Assembly: GCA_023525975.1 (NCBI GenBank) | Contig: CM042035.1 | Location: forward strand, 35,431,001 to 35,495,000 | Reading direction: 5' to 3' | Origin: Smallanthus sonchifolius | Taxonomy: Eukaryota; Streptophyta; Magnoliopsida; Asterales; Asteraceae | DNA length: 64,000 nt | Shown: one piece after another, positions 1-11,328 of the stretch | How the letters are laid out: every line of letters starts with the position of its first letter | Position numbering within the stretch: the stretch's first letter is position 1 | Made by a program: the position numbers and the translations under genes | Notes under the pieces: generated by a model | The model's input: the letters and a program-made list of their open reading frames with translations, nothing else | Database searches by the model: none | What the model was told of the DNA's origin: nothing

Positions 1-2
1 CT

Positions 3-1919
3 AATGCCAAGGTGGGATTTGATAAATCCAAGGCCAAATGCTACAAGTGTCTGAACTATGGACACTTTGCTCGTGAGTGTCAAAAAGACCGAGCACCGGC
101 CTCTGGTTTCACCAGACCTAGCCAGGGAAACAGCCACGGCCACAACAACACTAGCCACCACAATCAACACCAAGGTGGTTCGTCAAATGCACTGGTAGCT
201 CAGCATGACGAAAACTTTGATTGGGGTGTTCATCTAGAGGACGCCATCATTGCTCAAACACAGGTTGGTCTCATGGCTGAGATCATGGAGCTGATGGAGG
301 TTGAGGGAAAAGAAGCTGAGGAGATGGAAGCTTCTGTAGCTGTTGAAAAGGAGTCTACCACTGCCGTTGCTCTCATGGCCATTGGAGAAGCACATAGTTC
401 ATCATCTGAGGTAGATTCTAACCCTTTCTCTATTATTTCTTGTTCTAAATGTCTAGGGCTAAAGCTTGAAATTTCTAAGCTCCAAGACAAACTTGAACCC
501 CTAACTATGGCAGCTCATAATTACAAAGAAAACGAAAAACGTTTTAAAGAGTCTGTTGAAACGTTGAAAAAAGAAAAATGTGAATATTCTTTACAAATAA
601 GTGAGCAACAAGTTCACTTGGATATTGCGTATAGGGGGTTAGAAAAACGGAACAATGAAATCAACAAACTGCAAAATGAGATCCTGCAGTTAAAATGTAC
701 AAATGAGAAGTTGAAAAACTCTAGCTTTGTGGTGGAGCACTACGAATCAGTAGTGAGGAAATTGAAGGGCCTAGGTCTTGGTACTAATGCCATTCCTCCA
801 CCAATAAGTGGGAAGTTTGTCAATAGCTTGATAGACATTGATCTCACCTGTCTAGATGAGTCCTCTGATAAGGATGATTCCACTAAAAAGGATGAATCCT
901 CAAGTAAGGCTAACTCCACATCTAGTGAGGAGTATGTTAGTGCTTCTGATGATGGGTCGGTTAACACTTGCCCTGAAGGAGTAGTCTCTGAGGAGTTGTT
1001 GACTGAACAGATTGTCCACAAAAACATTATCACTAATGGTGATAACTGCATTTTAACTGAACCTGATATCATTGAAACAAATGATAAACGTAAGGTAATG
1101 CTTTACGGGGGTTATAAAAATATTAACCAAGTTAAGAAAGAGGCTTTTTCAGCTCATTATGGGCTTGGTTACAAAGAGAATTTGCAAAAGTATTATACCC
1201 CCAAAAACCAAACTGAAAAAGGTCAGACTCCTGTTCATAAACCAACTCCTTCTGCTCATAATGGAGAGTTATCTAAGGGCAGATCTAATGAGCCTTACAA
1301 GAGAACTCATGTGGACAAGAGGATGTGTTTTCATTGTGGCATGGTTGGTCACATTCTTGTGAACTGTCCATCAAAGAACCAAGGGAAACGGCATGTTGTC
1401 TCACAGCCGGCCGTTATCCCTAAGTCGCCAATAGTGAAACCTCCCAGAAGTCCAAATCAGAATGTGGTGAAACCACCAGTACAACCTATGGGAAAACCTA
1501 AGATTAAATCTGAGGGCAAACCATCTGTTGCAAGAAAGGTAAAGCAACATGCTGTACCTCATGTGTCTACATCTGGTAGTACACGCACTGGTGAGAAATC
1601 TGTGGCTAGACTCTCTAAGCCACAAAGAAGAAGAAGGAATAAGAGGTTGAGAAAGCTGGAACAGCTGACTAAGACTCAATCAGGTGAGGCTTCCACAAGT
1701 TCACCGGCTGTGGTTGAGCCAAAGTCTACTGTTCTGGTTAAGAATCAAAAGAGATCCTGGAACAAGAAAGTTAAAGGTTCTCAATCTCCTGTTTCAAATT
1801 CATCCAAAGATTCACCAATTTCGAACAGTCACCATGACTATGAGTTGAAAGAAGTAGTTTATTTTGAGAAGGATGGACGACCCAAGACCACAATGGCTTG
1901 GGTCTCCAAATCTAACTAA
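3..1919 (+). pseudogene. gag: gag, C-terminal part, element A
   Basis: The frame is open from the window edge to the TAA at 1917-1919. It encodes the nucleocapsid part of a Copia gag. A CCHC knuckle CYKCLNYGHFAREC lies close to the window start. A Ser/Glu-rich, coiled-coil stretch follows (about residues 140-240), then a second CCHC knuckle CFHCGMVGHILVNC near 1324-1365 and a basic tail. The last residues before the stop (MAWV..SN) match the gag ends of elements C and D. The N-terminal UBN2-type domain is off-window, so I call it partial. pol follows six bases later in another frame. Confidence 0.85.
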
Positions 1920-1924
1920 TTCTT

Positions 1925-4900
1925 TTGTTACACGTGCAAGGACGTCCGAAGGGTACTATCTCTAACCGTTGGTATGTAGATAGTGGATGCTCCTGGCACA
2001 TGACAGGAAACATGGCCTTGCTTCAAGATGTTAAACCATTCAGAGGCGGCTATGTTGCCTTTGCCGGAGAAAAAGGCGGCAGCATCACGTGTCAAGGCGT
2101 GGTTTCAAATGGTTGTGTTAGCTTTGAAAATGTCAACTTTTGCGAGCAGCTGAAGCATAACCTGTTGAGTGTCTCCCAAATGTGTGACAAGGAGTACTCG
2201 GTGATGTTTGACAAGTCAGAATGTCTGATTCTCAAACCCGGTTTTGAGGTTCCCGAAGACTGGATTCTGATGAGAGCACCAAGATCAAACGACACTTATC
2301 AGATCGATATGAGCGTGGCAAAAACCACCTCATCAGTTGCTACTTGTTTGCTTACGAAAGCGACATAACTTGACTCCATCTTGTGGCATAGGAAACTCGG
2401 ACATATTTCTTATCGTAAAATGAATCATCTTATCCGAAACGGTTTGGTAACCGGGGTTCCTAAGTTGAGGTTTACCGTTGCAGATGACTGTATGCCGTGT
2501 AAAAAGGGAAAACTGCAACGGAAGTCTCACAAGCCCAAGCTCTAAAACTCTATCGATACCCCTTTGAAGCTATTACACATGGATCTGTTTTCCATAAGTA
2601 TCAGGAGTATTAGAGGTAAGTCGTTCTGTCTAGTTGTAACTGATGATTTCTCACGTTTTTCTTGGGTGCATTTTTTAGGTACAAAAGACGAAACTGCTGA
2701 TATTCTTCAATACCTGATCCTGAGCTTGGAATCTATTTACAAGCTGAAAGTTAGAAGAATAAGGAGTGACAACGGAACTGAGTTCAAGAATAATTTGATG
2801 GAACTTTTCTGTCTCAAGAGAGGGATCCGTCACGAATTCAGCGCGCCGTACACACCTCAGCAGAATGGAGTTGCTGAACGGAAGAACAGAACACTGATCG
2901 AGACTGCAAGGACTATGCTATCAGATGCAAAGCTTCCTGTCACTTTCTAGGCAGAAGCAGTTAATACAGCTTGTCACGTCTTAAACAGGGTTCTGGTTGT
3001 GAAAAGGCACAACAAGACATGCTATGAGTTGATCAACAATCGACTTCCCAATCTTGATTACCTAGTTCCTTTTGGTAGTCCTTGTTCCTTGTTGCTACAG
3101 TATAAAGGCCGTCAGTCTAAATTTCATGCGAAAGCGGTGGAAGGCATCTTCTTAGGATATGTTGCCAATTCGCCCTGCAAGAGAGTGTACAACATAGGAA
3201 CTCGTACTGTCGAGGAACGGTTTGAAGTGGACTGTAGTAAACACAGCACTCCACAAGAACCAAAAGGTCCAGCTTGGGGTTTTGATTATGATGCGCTATT
3301 CAAGTCCTTCAATCTTCCTGACTTATCTGTAGAAGACGCCGCAAATGTCTATGATTTATTGCATGGCGACAATGACTCCAGTTTTTCTACTCGTGCTACT
3401 GTACCAATTATAACTCCTGATTCCAATGATGCATCTGCATCTGGAACTCATGACGGTGATAATAGTGAAGGTGTTCATGTTGTTGGAGATGACGCTCAAG
3501 CCAATCCTAACACAATTATAGGAAATGAAGCTCCAGCTGATCCAATTAACATTGAATCTTCTTCCTTTGGAACACAGGAAATGGGGGAGTTAAGCACAAA
3601 TCTAGATCCAGAAATTCAAGAACCAATTATACCGGAGACGAGGGTGCATAGGAATCATCCAATCGACAACATTATTGGTGATCCTTATGCCGGTGTTCAG
3701 ACTCGTCATAGAACCATCACTGAGAACACCAATCTTTACACAGAGTTATTTGACACTGGTGTCATGGAAACATGTCTGCATGCTGCATTCGTGTCCCAGG
3801 TAGAGCCGAAGAATGTGAAGGAGGCTCTCGCTGACAACTGCTGGATTGAGGCGATGCAAGATGAACTGTCTCAATTCCAAAAGTTGCAAGTGTGGGATTT
3901 AGTTGACTTGCCAAAAGGCTTTCAGCCAATTGGTACCAGATGGGTGTTCAAATGCAAGATGGATGATCGTCATGTAGTTGTGAAGAACAAAGCAAGATTG
4001 GTTGTTCAGGGTTTTTATCAACAAGAGGGCTTGGATTACAATGAAGTATATTCCCCAGTTGCTAGAATTGAGGCCATTCGACTGTTCTTGGCTTATGCCA
4101 CATATGTCGGCTTCAAGGTCTATCAACTTGATGTGAAGAGTGCTTTCCTTTATGGTAAGGTGCATGAAGAAGTCTATGTCACTCAACCTCTCGGTTTTGA
4201 AGATCCGCATAATATCAATAAAGTGTACAAGCTCGACAAAGCACTTTATGGTCTTCATCATGCACCGCGGACATGGTATGAGACATTATCTAAGCATTTA
4301 CTGTCTAATGGTTTCGACCGTGGACAGATTGACTCGACTCTCTTCATACGGAAAGCAGGAGGTGACATTCTTCTTGTGCAAGTATATGTCGATGACATTA
4401 TCTTTGTGTCGACCAATGAAGGGATGTGTAGGGAATTCGAGAAGGTGATGAAGTCCAAGTTTGAAATGAGCAATATGGGTGAACTGTCATTCTTTCTAGG
4501 TCTGCAAGTCAGTCAAAGAGAGAATGGTATTTATCTACATCAAACTAAGTACGTGCAGGACATCTTGTCAAAATACAAGATGAGTGATAGCACTACTTAT
4601 GGCACACCAATCCCAGTCAATCATGGTTTGCATCCCGACAGAGATGGAAAGGATGTGGACAGTAGGTTGTACCGTGGGATGATCGGATCACTTATGTATC
4701 TCACAGCTTCAAGACGCGATATAATGTTTGCTGTATGTTTGTGCTCAAGGTTTCAGTCTCAACCGAAGGAGTCACATATGATAGCGATGAAGAGAATTTT
4801 CAGATACCTGAAAGGGTAACCCCGATTAGGTCTTTGGTACTCTAAGCAGCAGTCATTCGACTTCAAAGCCTACATTGATTCAGATTATGGCGGTTGTAAC

Positions 4901-5329
4901 CTTGACAGAAAGTCAACTTCTGGTGGATGTCAATTCTTAGGAGACAGACTGGTCTCCTGGCAGTGTAAGAAGCAGTCAACGGTTTCTGTCTCAACTTGTG
5001 AAGCAGAATACATTGCTGCAGCGAGCAGTTGTTCTCAGATACTGTGGATTCAGTAACAGTTGAGAGACTACGACTTAAACTTCACTGGAACTCCTCTATT
5101 CATTGACAACAATGCCACCATGTCAATCACAAATAACCCGGTGAAACATTTCAAAACTAAACATATAGAGATTCGCCATCATTTCATCCGTGACTGTGCT
5201 GAAAAACACTTAATTGAACTTGTAAAAGTTCACACGGATGACAATCTTGCTGACCTTTTCACAAAGGCATTTGATAGATCCCGTTTTGAGCATCTTGTCA
5301 ACTTGATAGGAATGTTCAATCCTGAGTGA
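1925..5329 (+). pseudogene. pol: pol (protease-integrase-RT-RNase H), element A
   Basis: One frame runs from 1925 to the TGA after NPE at 5327-5329. Protease: VDSGCSWHMTG near 1977. GAG-pre-integrase zinc region: HRKLGH and CMPCKKGK near 2390-2510. Integrase core: IRSDNGTEF and GVAERKNRT (catalytic D and E) at about 2570-2950. RT: YVDDIIF near 4385. RNase H, with the usual Copia C-terminus, lies at 4820-5329. Five in-frame stops (2366 TAA, 2543 TAA, 2948 TAG, 4817 TAA, 5054 TAA) kill it, yet there is no frameshift over 3.4 kb. The 2948 stop replaces a Trp codon, and the 5054 stop lies where element C has Gln. A single-base loss just after the gag stop explains the gag/pol frame difference. 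Confidence 0.9.
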
Positions 5330-6629
5330 AAACTAAGTTTTCTTAACTCAATTCAATTCATGGAAGTTAAATTTTCAATTCTTTTAAATTTTCTGTATAG
5401 TTCTTTTAGTCTTTAAAATATTTTACAAAAACCAAAAACAAAATAGAAAATGGAGAAAATTTCAAAGTTAACTTGAGAAAAGAGGAAATGATAGTACATC
5501 AGAAATGATCTAAACACCACAGACTGCTCATATGGGAAATGATTGCGTCATGTTTACTTAATTGTTTAAATTATTATGTTTTTAATCTGTTTATTTACAA
5601 GTAATTTGAATTGTCAGTAGGCTGTATGCATCTTTGAATCAGTAGTAGTGTGGAAACTAAATCTAAATTACAACCGTGATTTGAACCCGTGTTTGCAAGC
5701 GTGTGTGCGTAAAAGAATAGAAAAGATCATTATCAGATAAAGGATGTTAGATTTTGGCAATAATTTTCTTTTGAGATCAGTTTCGGGTTATGTCGTTAGC
5801 ACAATTAATGCGGTTCATCTCACAGCCCATACTCACAAGTATGCAAGGAGAGATTGAATCAAGACATGTCTCTACATTAACCGTTGAGCATGTATTCACC
5901 CTTGAATCACTCCTGATTCATTGAAATCAAATCCAGATAAAAGTTGGATCCCCTTACCTGATAATCAAACACCATATCTATTATCCTGAATCATCATCCC
6001 GATATTCAAAGAAGAAAATCACATGAAACCAAGACAAATGAATCACTCGATTCTGAATCGTATGATTCCTGATAATCCTTATGGATTCTGCTTGATTTTT
6101 CCTATGCTAATAGATGTAGCTTCATTTTGAAAATTTAGAAAATCAATGGAAAAATCTTAGATGCCTTGAGATAGTGCAAGTTAGAATAGCATATCAGTGG
6201 GGTACACGTTGTATATCTTATAAATAATACATTAATACACAAGAATGTGATGCAAAGATGCTTATAGTCTCAAATCTTATAATATTGTCAACTTGAATTA
6301 CTTGTCTATATGCTTATTACGTATGAATAAATAGTAATCCATGACATGATCCCATATTCTTTGATGTTTATTTTGTATCGTTTTTGCTAAAAGATAGCCT
6401 GATATGATCCTTTGCTCGTGTCTTTGATCAAAAATAGTTTGTGTGAATTCTTGTATATTTCTATGAGAAAAGATCAAAAATATTTTAAGTTTATGCATAG
6501 TTCAACTTTATTCAGAAAAGCCAAAAATATTTGTATTTAACCTTCCTTAATTGATTTTGAATCCTCTTGATTGAACGCTTTTATCTTGTTCGTTATTTGA
6601 CTTAAAATCTTCATAATTTGAGTTGAAAG
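5330..6629 (+). other. non-coding spacer between pol and env-like ORF, element A
   Basis: AT-rich sequence of 1.3 kb with no convincing reading frame, RNA gene or repeat that I can see. It continues directly from the pol stop into the palindrome array at 6651, so it is treated as internal sequence of A. An old insertion inside it cannot be excluded. Confidence 0.5.
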
Positions 6630-6650
6630 TGTGCGCACATAAGGGTCTCT

Positions 6651-6770
6651 GCGTACTTGATAAGTGCGCATGAGGTAAACCCTGCGTACTTAACAAGTAC
6701 GTAAGACGTAAGTCATGCGTACTTAGTAAGTACGTAGGAGTTAAGTCCTGCGCACTTAGTAAGTACGCAC
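6651..6770 (+). repeat. internal palindrome array 1, element A
   Basis: Four spaced near-palindromes of about 19-21 bp, of the type GCGTACTTAGTAAGTACG (starts near 6651, 6684, 6715 and 6748). They are versions of the motif that forms the array in the 3' LTR of the same element (10936-11063). As in the LTR, a TATA box follows the last palindrome within about 20 bp. Confidence 0.85.
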
Positions 6771-6787
6771 GACCAATATGTGTGGGG

Positions 6788-6795
6788 TATATATA
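6788..6795 (+). promoter_or_regulatory. candidate internal TATA box for the env-like ORF, element A
   Basis: TATATATA lies 18 bp after the last palindrome of array 1. The LTR TATA box (11074) lies about 11 bp after its own array. It is about 750 bp upstream of the env-like ATG, with a putative 5' leader intron in between. This is inference from layout only. Confidence 0.45.
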
Positions 6796-6945
6796 CAGGA
6801 CTTAGAAAAAAAATTTTAGGTTTATCACTTACAAATAGTTTTTCTCCTGTGATATTCCCTCCGACCATCGTCCAAAAAAATTTCGAGTGTTCCAACCGGA
6901 TTTTTCGTCCCACTCATTGTTTAATCATCTTCAAACATCTACTTG

Positions 6946-7543
6946 GTGAGAATCTCGGTCCGTGTCATCCATTAAATCCCAAGTTTCGACCGATTCATCG
7001 ATGGTTTTGAGTGTGAATTTATTGACCTATTTTGGTGTTCTAAATACAAATTAAGACCTAAAACTTGTTAATAATCACTAATCGAAACCTATTGACTCCG
7101 AATTTGTCCTTAACATGGTTTGATTTTGGCCTTGACCCTCGAGTGACCGTGGTTTCCCCTGGGTCGTGTTCTAGGTCACAAAATGGTGTGTTTTGGTAGT
7201 TACTGGTGTCGATAGTGGTCCCATGAGTTAGAATCGTTGATTCCGACTTAGTGGTGACCTACTCGACCCGGTATTGGAACAATCTATGATGTTTTCAAGT
7301 TTCTGAAATTTTTGCTAAGGGGTGTTCTTGCGCACTTAGCAAGTACGCAAGAAATACTTCTTGCGTACTTGTTAAGTACGCAAGAGGAAAATCCTGCGCA
7401 CTTGCTAAGTGCGCAGGACCAACACTTAGAAATTTTTCCTAAGTCTGAAATTTTTTTCAAAGTGTAACTACTATACTATGTCATGTGTGTCTACTTCCAG
7501 TGTTATAAGTTGTTCTGAATATGTTTTCGGTGTGTGTTTGCAG
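6946..7543 (+). other. putative 5'-leader intron before env-like ORF, element A
   Basis: A donor-like CTTG|GTGAG at 6946 and a pyrimidine-rich acceptor TGTTTGCAG ending at 7543 would place the env-like ATG (7546) two bases into the next exon. The interval is T-rich like plant introns. Part of its end reads open in the env-like frame, but the protein N-terminus shared with B and F starts at 7546, so the open part upstream is not needed. Splicing is not proven. Confidence 0.4.
7327..7420 (+). repeat. internal palindrome array 2, element A
   Basis: Three consecutive palindromes with cores GCGCACTTAGCAAGTACGC, GCGTACTTGTTAAGTACGC and GCGCACTTGCTAAGTGCGC. They match, in the same order and with the same loops, the last three palindromes of the LTR of this element. 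Array 2 lies in the putative leader intron, 126 bp upstream of the env-like ATG. Confidence 0.85.
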
Positions 7544-7545
7544 GC

Positions 7546-10500
7546 TATGGCTCGTGCATTTACTGACGAATTCACCCTATTGTCTAACACCGAACCAGAA
7601 TGGAAAGGCGCAGCCTTGCAATACAGGGAGATTGTGGATTTTCTGAACAGATCAAGAATAAGTTATGCAATCTCAGCAAACCCAACAGTCTCAAGACCTT
7701 ACCTTGAGCAATTTTGGGAGACTTCAGAGCACGATTGCACGGTATCCCCGAATGTCATAAGGGCTACCGTTGAGGGTCGGGCTATTGCTATCTCTGAGGA
7801 TACAATAAGGAGAGTATTGCAGTTCGGAGACCTTGCCACCGACCCGACATCCTATCCAGATTACTACGTGGATGGGTGTTGGAGGCACAGAATGGGATAT
7901 GTCGGGGCTACGGACTATGCTTCTTATAAGAAGATGTGGGTATTGGATCAATGGCGTTACTTTGCCCACATCATGATCGTGTGCATCTCATCCAGGAAAG
8001 CGGGGAAAGATGCCATGGGTCATGACCTTGCAGCGGCCATGGTGGGCCTGTCTCTCAATCGGGGCTACAACTTCTCTCGCTATATCTTCAAAGCACTCAA
8101 TGACCAGATAAATACAGCAGAGAGGTTCAGGTTCCTTTTGTACCCGAGGTTTGTGCAGCTCCTGATCGATGATGCATTGCCAAACCTACGTGCTATCGGG
8201 GAGAGACTGCAGGTAAAAAGGGTGGACAAGAGAGTCTTTGCTCAGTTTCTAAAGCCAGGCAGTGTAGAACCTACCCCTGCGCACACTAAACTCTTTGGCC
8301 ACCTACTGAATGAAGCATACGTCGCTCCTGAAGATTGGAACTGGTATAGTCCCAACTCAGCACCAGAGATGAGTGATGACTCTGGTGAAGAGCAAGAGGA
8401 AGAGCATGATGATGATGAAGGTGATGATGAAGGTGATGTTGGTGGTGCTGAGGAATCCGATTCGGAGGCAACAGAATCAGATTCTTCTGATTCCGATGAC
8501 GCAACATCACAGGCACATCCGAGAAGGTCAGCACCGGTAACCCTACCTGCGTCGTCTTCAAAAAGAAAACGACAAAGCTCGAGCAGCGAATATGAGCCGG
8601 ATTCCGACTCTGACGCTACTCTACAAATACAAAGGCGTGAGAGGGCCAACAAGAAAAAGGGGCGATCGGCAAGAGGTTGCTATCCCCAGGGTTGAAGAGA
8701 TTCCGACTTGCAGCCAGTACAAGTTGAAGCTGCCAATCCAGAGTCAGAATCTACCCCGTCAGCACAGCAACTGTATAGAAGGAGGAGACGGCCACTGGTA
8801 CAAGCAGATGTGGCTGTCACGGCGGTCACAGAGGTGATTCCTGTGATGGTGACCCTCCTTACTCCAACCGTCCAGGTGACGGTGACTGCTCCACTTTTCA
8901 CGGAGTCAGTCACCATCACCCCAACCAAACTCCCATCATTACATCCCCTATCCCAACACCCACCAAAGAGCCGTCAGGTAAACCCTTTAACTACGGTGAT
9001 TTCTCACAGGGGTTTGACTTTGACACAATCTTCTCTTCCCCCATCCACAACGCCGAAGCCTCATCATCTAGGCATCCGGATCCAAATGAAGCTAGGATCA
9101 ATGTGCTAGAAACCCAAGTTGCTGGCTTGTTGAAGACTATTCAAAAGTCAAAAGAGGATTCTGATGCTCAACAAGCACAGATAAACTCTCTGGCGGATGA
9201 AGTTAGGATTCTGCGTAGCCAGAGAACGGGGACTGATGAACGGTTGAAGAATGTCATGGCATAGAATGAACTGTTGATGAAGACTAATGACATGATTCTA
9301 GCCCACAGAACTTCCTTGGAGCTAAGGCTGGATCTACAAAGGAAGGAGCACGAAGCTATGGTCAAATTAGTTGGTGAACTGACCGCGAAGCTAAGTGCTC
9401 AGGGGGAGAAGGAGACAGAGAAGGAGACAGAGAAAGAGAAAGAGAAAGACAAAGAAAAGAAATCCACCGGTGCCGAGTCTTGTCATCCAGTCGATCTGAC
9501 TAAGGATGATGATAAAGACAAGGATCCTAAAGTCGGTCCTAGTGGAGGTGAGCACCTAGCTTTGGCGATTGTGCCCATCTCTTCTGTTCCATTGGCTGAG
9601 GGGGAGTCTACTCAGCAAGAGGGTGGTGATACCTCAGGTGGTGGTGGCGGAGATAAAGGGAAGTCAGCGGCTGACGTGCTCAAGGACTTATCTGATGATG
9701 AGATCCTCTATTTAGAGCCTGACTATTCCAAAGAGGCACAGATCGATGCTCTCTTTAATCTGGAAGAAGGAGAGATCGACTCTGGTGATGACTGGAACGT
9801 GGATGACGATGATGTGGTGATTGAGATTCCCAAGGGCGACGGGGAAGGAGAGTACGAGTTAGAGGATGGTGAGATCTTTGAAGTACCATCGCTCGAATAT
9901 CTGCTCGACACAGGCTCAGTTGGCATGGGTAGTAATGTTGAAACTACAATTGATGCCTCCCCGGTCAACCCTATACCTGTGGACCCCGAGGCACAAAAAG
10001 AGAAAGACATGCCTTCTGCATCTACAAAGGGTCCAGCTCCCGTGTGGCAAAAGACGTCTATCACAGACAAGCACGGAGCGACAGGTATGATCTTAGCTGT
10101 TAGGTTCGAGGAGGACAAGCAGCTGTTCGCCATCAAAAGATCTGGGGGGTTCAATACTTGAAACCCACCAGTGAGGCGTTCAACTCTTTGCCCAAGTACG
10201 ACCTAGTTAACCTCGCAAACCGCGATCTGCTAAGTCACTCGAATCATGCAATAGCAATGGGTTTGTGGGTAACACTACAGCGGGAAGCAAGATCAGGGAA
10301 ATTTGAATACCTCAAGCCTTAGGTGCCCAGAAGAGTCAAGGATAAGCACGTTGTGCATCCTGTGACTAAGAAACCCATAAAGAGATTGGTATACAAGCCA
10401 ATGCGATGTGAAACTAAGATTCCCCTGAGCAAGTTACCTCAGGATATTCTTGGTGACATGTGGTACTGGTACGTTGATCCAAAAACAGGCGAGGCTGTGG

Positions 10501-10733
10501 TAATGAGTAAAGGTAAGTCAACAAGTGGAAATATTGTGCCAAAGGAAGTGATCAGGATATTTGATGAAGTCTGCTTCATCAACTTTTCTGTGAACGATCT
10601 GGAGGTACTAGCCGACAAGTACTGCATCCACACTGACGAATGGACGAAGCTTCTCTCTGCCAAATACGACAAGTTGATCAAGTTCTGTCTTGATTACAAA
10701 AAGAAGATGGAAGCTAAGGAGCAGATGCTGTGA
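7546..10733 (+). pseudogene. env-like ORF (downstream ORF), element A
   Basis: ATG at 7546 opens MARAFTDEF. An N-terminal globular region (about residues 20-260) shares positions such as NPTVSRPYLEQFW and YPRFVQLL with the env-like ORFs of B and F. An Asp/Glu/Ser-rich stretch with a basic patch (SSKRKR) follows, then Pro/Thr-rich sequence. A coiled coil (about 9090-9410, runs such as VLETQVAGLLKT) and a Lys/Glu block come next. Last is a C-terminal domain with WYWYVDPKTGEAVV at 10323-10733. Breaks: TGA 8693, a frame change near 8930, TAG 9262, a frame change near 10145 and TAG 10320. I see no signal peptide or clear membrane segment, so env-like is only a positional name. Its function is unknown. 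Confidence 0.75.
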
Positions 10734-10773
10734 AGACTGAAGACTGAAGACGATGAAGATCCCAAGCTGTTGT

Positions 10774-10785
10774 CAAGGGGGAGTT
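10774..10785 (+). other. polypurine tract, element A
   Basis: CAAGGGGGAGTT directly precedes the LTR start TGTTGATG. It is the plus-strand primer site. B has the near-identical AGGGGGAGTT. Confidence 0.85.
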
Positions 10786-11328
10786 TGTTGATGCACTTTC
10801 CTGTGACAACACTCTGGATAGAGTCTTAGTTTGTATGTCTAATGTCTGTAATTTGTCTTTGTATTTATGAGTCATTATGTAATAGTTTATCGAGTTGTAT
10901 TTACTTTTACATAATGTATGTTGTTTTTCTGCTAAGTGTTTTGCGCACTTACATGTGCGCAGGAGAAAGCTCTTGCGTACTTAGCAAGTACGCAAGAACA
11001 CCTTTGCGTACTTGTTAAGTACGCAAGAGCAGTTGGTCCTGCGCACTTGCTAAGTGCGCAGGCATCAGGTCTGTATAAATAGGATAGGTTCACAGAGGCT
11101 AAGTACGCAGAACCATTTGTTTAGACGAACTCAGTTTTGCTAAGTACGCAGCTTGTATTCTCTCTGTAACCGTCGAGTGTTTATAATACAAAGAATGTTT
11201 ATTGTGACTCTCGTGTTTGGTTTACTTTGTTTAGTAAGACTCTCCACCTAGTCACGGGTATTCTGCAACCCGGTGCGACTAGTAGACCACTTGCATGTGA
11301 CGATCCGATACACACGAAGGGACCTACA
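10786..11328 (+). repeat. 3' LTR, element A
   Basis: The LTR starts TGTTGATGC right after the polypurine tract and ends CCTACA, the terminus shared by the other Sirevirus LTRs here (it could extend two bases to CACA). It holds the palindrome array, TATAAATA at 11074-11081 and a likely transcript start/polyadenylation region after it. About 543 bp. Its partner is off-window. Confidence 0.8.
10936..11063 (+). repeat. palindrome array in LTR of element A
   Basis: Four inverted-repeat units: one imperfect GCGCACTTACATGTGCGC, then GCGTACTTAGCAAGTACGC, GCGTACTTGTTAAGTACGC and GCGCACTTGCTAAGTGCGC. Flanking TTG/CAA or CCT/AGG extend the stems. The array ends 11 bp before the TATA box. Confidence 0.9.

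Larger units (their letters stand above)
1..11328 (+). mobile_element. Sirevirus-like Copia element A (5' end outside window)
   Basis: In order the element shows the end of gag, a pol with protease-integrase-RT-RNase H order (Copia), a long spacer, an env-like ORF, a polypurine tract and a 3' LTR. Its 5' LTR and gag start lie left of the window. The extra ORF after pol, the coiled-coil gag with two CCHC knuckles and the palindrome-rich LTR fit the Sirevirus lineage. The 3' LTR ends in GACCTACA(CA), after which the sequence changes to what looks like the tail of element C, so A is probably nested in C. Every coding part is broken. Confidence 0.85.

Noticed and set aside
8242..8652. Minus-strand Ser-rich ORFs opposite the env-like ORF of A (and similar antisense ORFs elsewhere)
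   Set aside because: Shadows of Asp/Glu/Ser-rich codons on the plus strand.
9400..9480. Simple-sequence GAGAAGGAGACAGAG run as a microsatellite feature
   Set aside because: It is in frame within the env-like ORF and encodes the Lys/Glu block, so it is treated as low-complexity coding sequence.
7546..10733. True viral envelope gene
   Set aside because: No signal peptide, no clear membrane helix and no fusion-peptide-like segment seen; only position after pol and coiled coils support the name env-like.
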